DNA of 21,557 bases from an uncultured Fidelibacterota bacterium (GTDB lineage: Bacteria > Marinisomatota > Marinisomatia > SCGC-AAA003-L08 > GCA-002707645). Positions 8,217 to 14,533 of this stretch are shown here, in pieces. Below the pieces are notes generated by a model, which worked only from the letters and a program-made list of their open reading frames with translations, had not been told where the DNA came from and made no database searches. Positions within the stretch are counted from its first letter, which is position 1, and the number at the start of each line of letters is the position of its first letter. The position numbers and the translations under genes were made by a program. The stretch covers positions 1-21,557 of the forward strand of contig CAJWAW010000011.1 in NCBI GenBank assembly GCA_913020255.1, read 5' to 3'.

Positions 8217-9068
8217 ATGAATCGTTTAATTTTTATTTGCTTTTTGATTATATCATGTGATTTAGATGAACAGATGAGTACTGATTGTAATGGCTTGAGT
8301 TTTGGATCGGCATATAGAGATGAATGTGGTAGATGTGTTGAAGGTGATACAGGGCTCGTTGCTGGAATTGATTTAGATGAATGTGGTAAATGTTTTGGTA
8401 CAGATGCTTGTTTAGATGGGCTTTGCGTAGATGAGGCTGCTATAAATTATCATTTAGAATTACCTGATAATGCTGTGGCTGATAATTCTTTATGTGTTTA
8501 TGATTTATGTGATGATTATCTTCCTTTATCTAATGCAAATTTTTCTTGTGATGATTCACAACAAACTTCAACGTATCAGGTTGGAGATCAGCTTAGATGT
8601 GAAGATATAGATGATTCTATTGATATTTGTTATCCTTCAAATTGTGGTAATTTTAAGCTATCTGATTTATACGGAAAGGTTACTTGGATTGAATTGACAA
8701 CAAGTTGGTGAAACACTTGCTACACACACGGGGTTCCCGAGTTAGATGAAATTGCTTTAAGCTATATGGATAATAAAGATGTAATGATTGTATCTGTATT
8801 ATATGATGTGAATCAACCACATTCATGTTTATCATGGGGATCAAATGGTAATAGTGATATACCCATACTTATTAATGGAGGTACTTCTTTGATGTTTGGT
8901 GGAGGCAATACTTTAGAAAGTTTATTTTTTGATGATAATCAAATACCAAAAAGAGTGTTTATTGATCATGAGTTAAGAGTACACTATAAATTTTCTGGTT
9001 ATGAATCAGAGGAGGATATTAAAGGAAAAATTAATGAAATGTTAGAAAATATGGAGATAAATCGATGA
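8217..9068 (+). CDS. Thioredoxin-like lipoprotein selenoprotein B, Sec165 (UGA 8709-8711)
   Basis: Read through TGA, the product is 283 residues. The N-terminus 'LIFICFLIISCDLDE' is a lipoprotein signal with a plausible lipobox (IISC), so the protein is probably membrane-anchored. Next comes a Cys-rich module ('DCNGLSFGSAYRDECGRC') like the repeats of the protein encoded from 3020. The redoxin domain follows: 'WIELTTSW-U-NTC' (Sec165, Cys168), then 'DVNQPHSCLSWGS' with Cys204, then cis-Pro 'NQIPKRVFIDHE' (Pro244). It has no dockerin. A GC-rich hairpin sits 22 nt after the TGA. It starts 11 nt after the previous gene and its TGA stop overlaps the next ATG (ATGA), so it is almost certainly in the same operon. 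No strong Shine-Dalgarno is seen. The real stop, 9066-9068, is also TGA but lacks an obvious downstream hairpin. Confidence 0.85.
8709..8711 (+). other. In-frame UGA read as selenocysteine (Sec165 of selenoprotein B)
   Basis: The codon follows TGG and precedes AAC ACT TGC, giving W-U-N-T-C. The next 18 codons are open and join a C-terminal redoxin half in the same frame. Confidence 0.85.
8726..8742 (+). promoter_or_regulatory. SECIS-like hairpin of selenoprotein B
   Basis: CGGG (8729-8732) pairs with CCCG (8736-8739) around loop GTT, with CA/TG pairing below one mismatch. The loop starts 22 nt after the UGA and begins with GU. The codons used here (CAC GGG GTT CCC GAG) are unusually GC-rich for this AT-rich genome, as expected if RNA structure constrains them. 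Confidence 0.7.
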
Positions 9069-10075
9069 AAAATATAGTTGTTACTGTAGTTTTATTTTAT
9101 GTGTTAAATGCTGCTAATTGGACAGTGAATTCAGGTAATTTTTATTATTCCCCTTCAACTTTAGAAATAGATGTTGGAGATAATGTAACTTGGATAAATG
9201 AAGGTGGTTTTCATGATGTTAATGGTCAAACAAATACGATATCTGGAAATTCATTTAATAATCCAGAACCATTTTATGTAGGTCCACCAACATCAGGAAG
9301 TGTCATAGGTGATTATACATTTAATATACCAGGAGTTTACTTTTATGATTGTTCTGTAGGATCTCACGCTGCAAATGGAATGGTAGGAACAATTATAGTA
9401 AATTCATTAGATGTTCAAGGCTGCACAGATTTAAATGCAATTACATGCGATGATAATGTGGATATGCTATATTTTCCTGAGTGTTCTTCATGTTCTGAGG
9501 GTGTAGCTTGTGATAATTATTATAATCCTAATGCTACAGTTGATAATGGTTCATGTATGTATAATGATGTGCCAACTGATGAAGAATTTCAAATTACGTT
9601 ATCAGATAATGGATGTGATCTTAATTGGAGTACATTTACACCACCTGTTAATGCATTGCAATATGTATTACAACGGTGTTTGGATCCTGATGGAGATACA
9701 GATGGAGATGGTGAATATGAATATGAGAATTGTACAATGGTTATTGCGCCGGGCTCAAACTTTCTAGGAGTCGATTATTATGATGAATTTGATACAACAG
9801 GTTCTTATTTTAAGTATACTTTTTATGTGCATTATCCAAATAACAATTATTGGGGGTCAGCTTTCAAATATTATTATTATGAAGGTACTTCTCAATGTGT
9901 TTCTGGGGATTTAAATGAAGATGGATTGATTAATGTTCAGGATATTATTTCTTTAGTGAATGCTATTTTGGCGCCAGGCTCTTTAGCAGATATATGTGCA
10001 GCAGATTTAAATGATGATGGAAATTTAAATGTTCAAGATATAGTTGGGCTTGTTAATTTGATTTTATCATTATAA
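9065..10075 (+). CDS. Secreted cupredoxin (type 1 copper) protein with dockerin-like C-terminus
   Basis: This 336-residue protein has a signal peptide ending near 'LNAAN'. Residues 18-113 form a plastocyanin-like domain: 'VGDNVTWINEGGFHDV' supplies His50 and 'YFYDCSVGSHAANGMVGTI' supplies Cys96, His101 and Met106, the complete set of type 1 copper ligands. A 'GCTD....NPNATVDNGSC' module follows, then a beta-rich domain with Cys, and two dockerin-like repeats ('GDLNEDGLINVQDIISLVNA' and a second copy) at the C-terminus. It is probably an extracellular or surface electron carrier or copper-binding protein. It overlaps selenoprotein B by 4 nt (ATGA), and GGAG at 9053-9056 serves as its Shine-Dalgarno. 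The dockerin-like tail is shared with selenoproteins A and C, which suggests a common location. The redox partner is unknown. Confidence 0.88.
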   Translation: MKNIVVTVVLFYVLNAANWTVNSGNFYYSPSTLEIDVGDNVTWINEGGFHDVNGQTNTISGNSFNNPEPFYVGPPTSGSVIGDYTFNIPGVYFYDCSVGSHAANGMVGTIIVNSLDVQGCTDLNAITCDDNVDMLYFPECSSCSEGVACDNYYNPNATVDNGSCMYNDVPTDEEFQITLSDNGCDLNWSTFTPPVNALQYVLQRCLDPDGDTDGDGEYEYENCTMVIAPGSNFLGVDYYDEFDTTGSYFKYTFYVHYPNNNYWGSAFKYYYYEGTSQCVSGDLNEDGLINVQDIISLVNAILAPGSLADICAADLNDDGNLNVQDIVGLVNLILSL

Positions 10076-10085
10076 AATAAATGAA

Positions 10086-10108
10086 ATTAGGTTTATATTT
10101 AAACTAAT
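10086..10108 (+). other. AT-rich hairpin between cupredoxin and small Cys-rich gene
   Basis: ATTAG plus TTTA can pair with TAAA plus CTAAT, with one bulged G and a 4-nt loop. No T-run follows, so it is not a standard terminator. It could be an mRNA processing or stability element, or chance in AT-rich DNA. Confidence 0.25.
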
Positions 10109-10136
10109 AGAATTTTAATTTGAAAGGACTTTTGAA

Positions 10137-10322
10137 ATGGATTGTAAAAATTGGAGTTGTTGGAAAGATTGTATTGAACTTGGTTTAAAGGTTGTTTTTG
10201 TTGCTGTCTTTACTTGGGGAGTGATGAGTGCAGTATGTTGCATGAAATCATGTTCAAGTAGTTCGTCTTGTTGTAAGTCTGCTTCAAGTGAGGTTGTAAA
10301 GCCTTGCAGTGCAAAAAAATAA
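10137..10322 (+). CDS. Small Cys-rich single-pass membrane protein
   Basis: This 61-residue protein opens with 'MDCKNWSCWKDC', then a hydrophobic helix (about residues 16-33, 'LGLKVVFVAVFTWGVMSAV') and a Ser/Cys tail with CC, CSSSSSCC and a final Cys. A good Shine-Dalgarno (AAAGGA, 10123-10128) precedes the ATG. Nine Cys in 61 residues suggest metal or thiol binding; I recognise no family. It sits between the cupredoxin and another Cys-rich mini-protein in the selenoprotein cluster, so a role in metal handling or as a redox substrate is possible but is only inferred from position. Confidence 0.7.
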   Translation: MDCKNWSCWKDCIELGLKVVFVAVFTWGVMSAVCCMKSCSSSSSCCKSASSEVVKPCSAKK

Positions 10323-10342
10323 ATTTTAATTAAGAGGTAATT

Positions 10343-10534
10343 ATGAAAAAAATAATAATATTGATGTCATTTCTTAGTATTTCCTTTTTTACTTTTTCAT
10401 GTTCTTCATCTTGTATGACAGCATGCTCATCTTCATGTTCTAAAACAAGTTGTAACAAAGATACTAAATCATGTGATACTAAGTGTACTAAATCTTGTTG
10501 TAGTAAGTCTGATAAAAAAGAAGAGAATGAATGA
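10343..10534 (+). CDS. Small Cys-rich lipoprotein
   Basis: This 63-residue protein has a signal peptide ending in 'FTFSC', a plausible lipobox, so the first of its Cys would be lipidated. The mature part is almost wholly Cys, Ser, Lys and Thr ('CTKSCCSKSDKKEENE' at the end), with about a dozen Cys and no hydrophobic core, which fits a metallothionein-like metal-binding tail or a thiol buffer rather than an enzyme. A Shine-Dalgarno (AAGAGGT, 10332-10338) precedes the ATG. Its TGA stop overlaps the ATG of selenoprotein C (ATGA), so the two are translationally coupled. No family is recognised. Confidence 0.7.
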   Translation: MKKIIILMSFLSISFFTFSCSSSCMTACSSSCSKTSCNKDTKSCDTKCTKSCCSKSDKKEENE

Positions 10535-11427
10535 GAGTTGTACTTTTTATATTATTTTCTTCTTTTTCTTTTGCATATGAAGTTGGTGAAATTATTAGTG
10601 TAAATCATCAAGGTCTAACGAAATCAACATGTTTTCCAGGTAATGGTTATAATGTTAATGATCCTTGGAAATTATCAGATTGGAATGGTGATTTAAATGG
10701 AGGAAATTATAATGTAATTCTTCTAGAAATGTCAGCGACATGGTGACCTGGATGTTATGATGCTCTTTCTGGTCCAGAGGGAGTGGTTCATTTTGAATTT
10801 GAAGAAAATGATCATGTGAAGTTTATTATTGGTCTATCTGATTTAAATCAACCTTATTCATGTACCCAGTGGGGAAGTGTTCCTGATGGTGGTTCTTCTC
10901 AGATTGTGCATGACACATCTAGTGGAGGTTCATTGTATAGTTTGTATGGAAATGAGGGATATATACCTAGTTTTATATGGATTAATCAAAATATGGAAGT
11001 TGTTTATAAAACAAATAGTACAAGTGCATATAATATGAAAAATCTTGTTGAAGAAATGTTACAGGATTGTGGCAAATGTTATATTGATGATACTTTTATT
11101 GATGATTATAGTTCTAATAATCAAACATACCAAGAATATTGTTGTGAAGAATTCGGTGGTTCATTTTATGAATTCTCTGATTTTGAAAATAATTACTGTG
11201 AAGGTTCTGATGCTAGTTGGATGAAATTATGCTCTGAATGTAGTAATGATTTAGGTGATATAAATGGTGATTTGATTATCAATGTTTTAGATATAATCAG
11301 TGTTGTAAATATTATATTAAATGTAAGTATCCCCGATGATTGTGAATCTAATAGTGCTGATTTTAACTCAGATGGGGTAATCAATATTCAAGATGTTATT
11401 AGTATTGTAAATGAAGTTCTTGGATAA
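10531..11427 (+). CDS. Exported thioredoxin-like selenoprotein C, Sec72 (UGA 10744-10746), dockerin-like C-terminus
   Basis: Read through TGA, the product is 298 residues: a signal peptide (to about 'SFSFA'), then 'NGGNYNVILLEMSATW-U-PGC' with Sec72 and Cys75 in the thioredoxin active-site position. 'DLNQPYSCTQWGS' follows, with Cys111 exactly 39 residues after Sec, the same distance as Cys204 in selenoprotein B, and then cis-Pro 'YIPSFIWINQN' (Pro146). A Cys-rich linker leads to two dockerin-like repeats ('GDINGDLIINVLDIISVVNI' and a second copy). The best SECIS-like hairpin of the window starts right after the UGA. It overlaps the small Cys-rich gene upstream by 4 nt and is followed by an intrinsic terminator. 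Likely a secreted thiol/selenol oxidoreductase, with substrate unknown. The pseudogene alternative is disfavoured by the parallel TGA in two paralogs. Confidence 0.88.
10744..10746 (+). other. In-frame UGA read as selenocysteine (Sec72 of selenoprotein C)
   Basis: The codon follows TGG and precedes CCT GGA TGT, giving W-U-P-G-C, close to the WCxxC active site of thioredoxin-fold proteins. The frame is open for 12 codons to the next possible start and onward to the TAA at 11425. Confidence 0.88.
10762..10784 (+). promoter_or_regulatory. SECIS-like hairpin of selenoprotein C
   Basis: A 10-bp uninterrupted stem pairs 10762-10771 with 10775-10784, using some G-T pairs, around apical loop GTC (10772-10774). 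The loop starts 26 nt after the UGA and begins with GU, matching the bacterial SECIS rule. It is the strongest of the three. Confidence 0.75.
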
Positions 11428-11453
11428 GTTTATTTTAATTAAACAATTTATTT

Positions 11454-11483
11454 AAAGGGTCTATTTTCAGACCCTTTTTTTTT
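11454..11483 (+). terminator. Intrinsic terminator closing the selenoprotein cluster
   Basis: AAAGGGTCT (11454-11462) pairs with AGACCCTTT (11469-11477) around a 6-nt loop, and nine T follow from 11475. It lies 27 nt after the stop of selenoprotein C and ends 7 nt before the next ATG. Confidence 0.9.
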
Positions 11484-11490
11484 AAATGAT

Positions 11491-12573
11491 ATGGATAATA
11501 GATTTAATATAACAATTATTGGAGCTGGTATAGTAGGTCTTGCTATTGCTGAAGAGTTAAGTAAGTTTTATACTGATATTTTGGTAATAGAAAAAGAAGA
11601 TACTTTTGGTCAACATGTATCTTCAAGAAATAGTGAAGTGATTCATTCAGGATTTTATTATCCACCTGATTCTTTAAAGTCAAAATTATGTGTTGAGGGA
11701 AATGAAAGGATGTATTCATTTGCAAAAAAATATCATATTAATCATAGTAAATGTGGAAAACTTATTGTTGCTAATAAGAAAACGGATTATTTGAAATTAG
11801 AGGATGTTATGAATAATGCTTTAAAGTGTGGTTTGAAAAACATTTCTATTTTAAATAAATCTGAAGCTCATAAAAAAGAACCAATGGTTAATTGTTTGAA
11901 AGCATTATGGATTCCTTCAACAGGAATTATAGATTCTCATGGTGTAATGTCTAAGTTAGAGTATTTATCAAAAAATAGAGGTGTTTTTTTTGCGTACAAA
12001 ACCGAATTAGATTCAATGATAAAAGTAAATAATGAATATGAATTGAAATTTAAAAATACTCAAACAAAAATCATTTCAGACATCGTTATTAATTCATCTG
12101 GATTGTGGAGTGATACGGTTTCAAAAATGCTTGGTATAAATAATTATGAGATTGAATATTATAAAGGTGATTATTATAAATCTAGAGATGTTAAAAATTT
12201 AAATTGTTTAATCTATCCTATACCCAAAATTTCATCCTTAGGAATCCATTCTGTACTTTCATTGAATGGAGAAGTATCATTTGGACCTAATATTTATAAA
12301 GTAAATAAAATTGATTATAAAATAGATGACAAATATAAAAATCAATATATTAAAGAGATAAAAGGTTTGCTAAGATTAGATGATATTAATATTCAGGAAG
12401 ATTTCTCTGGAATTAGGCCTAAAATTAAGTTTGATGGGAAGTTTAATGATTTTGTCATTGAAAATGAATTAAAGAAAGGTTATAAGAATTTTATTAATTT
12501 AATTGGTATTGATTCTCCAGGATTAACCTCTAGTTTAGCAATAGCTCAATATGTTAAAAGATTAATCTTATAG
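11491..12573 (+). CDS. lhgO: FAD-dependent oxidoreductase, L-2-hydroxyglutarate oxidase-like
   Basis: This 360-residue protein has no signal peptide. The N-terminal dinucleotide-binding motif is 'IIGAGIVGLAIAEELSK' (Gly11, Gly13, Gly16). It is followed by 'SSRNSEVIHSGFYYPPDSLK', a hallmark of the L-2-hydroxyglutarate oxidase branch of DAO-type flavoproteins, then 'STGIIDSHGVM', 'INSSGLWSD' and the C-terminal 'IGIDSPGLTSSLAIA' FAD-binding end. The family oxidises L-2-hydroxyglutarate to 2-oxoglutarate, often passing electrons to the membrane quinone pool. The length fits a slightly short family member. The ATG lies only 7 nt after the T-run of the terminator and has no Shine-Dalgarno, so its message may be nearly leaderless or arise by readthrough. 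Another 2-hydroxyacid oxidase of the family cannot be excluded. Confidence 0.8.
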   Translation: MDNRFNITIIGAGIVGLAIAEELSKFYTDILVIEKEDTFGQHVSSRNSEVIHSGFYYPPDSLKSKLCVEGNERMYSFAKKYHINHSKCGKLIVANKKTDYLKLEDVMNNALKCGLKNISILNKSEAHKKEPMVNCLKALWIPSTGIIDSHGVMSKLEYLSKNRGVFFAYKTELDSMIKVNNEYELKFKNTQTKIISDIVINSSGLWSDTVSKMLGINNYEIEYYKGDYYKSRDVKNLNCLIYPIPKISSLGIHSVLSLNGEVSFGPNIYKVNKIDYKIDDKYKNQYIKEIKGLLRLDDINIQEDFSGIRPKIKFDGKFNDFVIENELKKGYKNFINLIGIDSPGLTSSLAIAQYVKRLIL

Positions 12574-12574
12574 A

Positions 12575-13369
12575 TTATTTTTTTAAAAATTTAATAATAT
12601 GATCTGATATTAATTCAGGCATCTCTAATGGAAATAAATGAGTAGAGTTATTTATTTCAATGAATTCTATATTGTTATTTAGCTTTTTTACTTTTGTTGC
12701 AGCAGATTCTAAGAATGCATTTGATGATTCTGATCGAATGATTAAAACGGGTATTTTTAGTTTCTTTATATTCTTCCATATATAATAATCAGCAATTAAC
12801 CCAGTTTTATATATTTGATACTCTAATTCTTTAGGATATGTAATTTTCAGAGTTTTGTTAGTATTTGTTTTTATTATTGATTTGATATATATAGAAAGAT
12901 TTTCATCATTGATTTTACTGAAAACTTTTTTATTTCTATAAGATGTTAAAATTTGATCAATATTTTCATAGTTCATTCTTCTTTTTAAAGTGGCTTTTAC
13001 CCATGGATGTAAATAGTTATGAATCTTTAAATGCATTGTAAGTCTCCATAAAAATATGATCCTTGGAACAAACAATGTGGGGTCTAGTAAAATAATTTTA
13101 GAGAAGGAGCTTTGATTAGATAAAGCTGATCTTAATATTATATTTCCACCAATTGAATGTCCTATTCCAATTATTTTATCATTATGACATATGGTATTTA
13201 TAAAGTCTTTATGAAATGGAGTCCAATCTTTGATATTCAAGTATTTTTTTTTATTTAAATTAAATTTTATGATGTTATAATCTTTATTTATATCGTTTAA
13301 TAAATTTTTGTATGCATTTGCTGGAAATCCATTAGCATGTATAAAATGTATTTTTTCATTTAAACTCAT
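12575..13369 (-). CDS. Alpha/beta hydrolase
   Basis: This 264-residue protein shows the alpha/beta-hydrolase layout: 'HFIHANGFPANAYKNLL' with the oxyanion-type HANGFP, nucleophile elbow 'GIGHSIGGNIILR' (Ser72), and catalytic His in 'NNSTHLFPLEMPE' (His244). The usual acid residue would be near 'LIIRSESSNAF', where Glu or a neighbour may serve. There is no signal peptide, so it is cytoplasmic. The substrate is not predictable from sequence. It is the only minus-strand gene here; it converges with the flavoprotein gene with one base between the stops, and its start faces the tRNA-Arg gene. Confidence 0.8.
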   Translation of the reverse strand: MSLNEKIHFIHANGFPANAYKNLLNDINKDYNIIKFNLNKKKYLNIKDWTPFHKDFINTICHNDKIIGIGHSIGGNIILRSALSNQSSFSKIILLDPTLFVPRIIFLWRLTMHLKIHNYLHPWVKATLKRRMNYENIDQILTSYRNKKVFSKINDENLSIYIKSIIKTNTNKTLKITYPKELEYQIYKTGLIADYYIWKNIKKLKIPVLIIRSESSNAFLESAATKVKKLNNNIEFIEINNSTHLFPLEMPELISDHIIKFLKK

Positions 13370-13379
13370 TTTATAAAAT

Positions 13380-13408
13380 AACTAATCCTAACTAAATTAC
13401 GATTAGTT
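13380..13408. promoter_or_regulatory. Inverted repeat between divergent hydrolase gene and tRNA-Arg
   Basis: AACTAATC (13380-13387) and GATTAGTT (13401-13408) form a perfect 8-bp inverted repeat with a 13-nt spacer. No T-run follows on either strand. An AT-rich TATTATATAAT stretch at 13411-13421, just before the tRNA, may contain a -10 box. It could be an operator or a hairpin; function unproven. Confidence 0.3.
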
Positions 13409-13423
13409 ATTATTATATAATTT

Positions 13424-13497
13424 GCACCCGTAGCTCAACTGGATAGAGCACTTGACTACGGATCAAGAGGTTGTGGGTTCGAATCCTACCGGGTGTA
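13424..13497 (+). tRNA. tRNA-Arg(ACG)
   Basis: Acceptor strands GCACCCG (13424-13430) and CGGGTGT (13490-13496) pair with one G-T. The anticodon stem CTTGA/TCAAG holds loop CTACGGA with anticodon ACG (13458-13460). The T-arm is GTGGG-TTCGAAT-CCTAC. The CCA end is not encoded. A34 is the target of the adenosine deaminase TadA, whose gene is at 21002. Confidence 0.95.
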
Positions 13498-13570
13498 CAA
13501 ATAAAAATAAAATTATATATAGTTAAATATGAAAAAATAATTAATGATTGATTGAATTAAAGGAGCTTTT

Positions 13571-14533
13571 ATGAAAGTAGCTGTATTTGGTGCGAGTGGT
13601 TTTGTAGGTGAATATATAACTGAGGAGTTATTGAATAATAAGTTTTCTCCATACATATTATTACGATATGGAAGTGAGTCAAAAATCAAACGTTATGGTG
13701 AATGTAAAATTATTACAGGTAATATAGATAATGATACAGCCATAGAACAAACAATGATGAATACTGAAGCTGTCATTTATAATATCGGTATAATCAGAGA
13801 ATTTAAATCATCACCATCATTATCTATACTTACTCATGAGGAGATTACATTTGAAAAATTACATTTTGAAGGATTGAAGAAGTGTGTTGATCAGGCTAAA
13901 AAACTTAATATTAAACGCTTTATTTTAATGAGTGCAAATGGTGTAAAGGAAAATGGCACTAGTTACCAATCAACAAAATATAGAGCTGAGCAATATTTAA
14001 AGGATTCTGGTTTAGATTGGACTATCTTTCAACCATCTTTAATTTTTGGAAATTCTGAAGGTAAACAGGAATTTTGTAAACAATTAAAAAAAGATATGCT
14101 ATCTTTACCATTTCCAGCTCCATTATTTCACGAAGGTTTTATGCCATTTAATGCAGGATCTTTTAAAATGAGTCCTGTACATGTAACTGATGTAGCTAAA
14201 GCTTTTGTTAAATCATTAAATGAGACAAAGTCTATAGGGAAAATATTCCCTCTTGGTGGAAAGGAATTAACGTGGAAAGAAATCATTAAATTGATTTCTA
14301 TTGCATCAGATAAAGAAGATAAAATGTTTATTCCTGCTCCAGTTTTACCAATAAAGATGGTTGCTACTATTCTAGATAGATTCCCATGGTTTCCTATTGC
14401 TAAAGATCAATTGACAATGCTTCTTGAAGGTAATACTTGTGATGGTTCTCAAGCATTTGAATTATTTAACATTAAAAATCCAATTGAATTTAATTTAGAT
14501 TCATTAAGTTATTTATCTGATGAACATAATTAA
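13571..14533 (+). CDS. NAD(P)-binding SDR-family protein, NDUFA9-like
   Basis: This 320-residue protein starts with a Rossmann motif 'VAVFGASGFVGEYI' (GxxGxxG, residues 7-13). 'RFILMSANGVKENGTSYQST' and 'KYRAEQYLKDSGLDWTIFQP' follow, where the usual YxxxK is replaced by a Ser-Thr-Lys-Tyr context, as in atypical SDRs of the complex I NDUFA9 subgroup. 'MSPVHVTDVAKAF' is another typical segment. Such proteins bind NAD(P)H and act in quinone or lipid metabolism or as structural subunits; the reaction here is unknown. A strong Shine-Dalgarno (AAAGGAG, 13559-13565) supports the ATG. It heads an overlapping run with three downstream genes. Confidence 0.8.
   Translation: MKVAVFGASGFVGEYITEELLNNKFSPYILLRYGSESKIKRYGECKIITGNIDNDTAIEQTMMNTEAVIYNIGIIREFKSSPSLSILTHEEITFEKLHFEGLKKCVDQAKKLNIKRFILMSANGVKENGTSYQSTKYRAEQYLKDSGLDWTIFQPSLIFGNSEGKQEFCKQLKKDMLSLPFPAPLFHEGFMPFNAGSFKMSPVHVTDVAKAFVKSLNETKSIGKIFPLGGKELTWKEIIKLISIASDKEDKMFIPAPVLPIKMVATILDRFPWFPIAKDQLTMLLEGNTCDGSQAFELFNIKNPIEFNLDSLSYLSDEHN

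Noticed and set aside
9510..9767. Plus-strand open frame inside the cupredoxin gene
   Set aside because: It is a shadow frame of Met/Ile/Leu composition opposite a well-supported protein.
10086..10108. Intrinsic terminator after the cupredoxin gene
   Set aside because: The stem is AT-only apart from one or two pairs and no T-run follows, so the cluster probably continues to the terminator at 11454.
7486..10746. TGA reassigned to Trp (genetic code 4) or to Gly (code 25)
   Set aside because: Trp is encoded by TGG throughout, including directly before each TGA. TGA ends four genes at ATGA overlaps, and the site aligns with a catalytic Cys.
7264..11427. Three pseudogenes with nonsense mutations or sequencing errors
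   Set aside because: All three TGA codons hit the same functional codon of paralogous genes, with no other stop or frameshift, and each has a hairpin at the correct distance.
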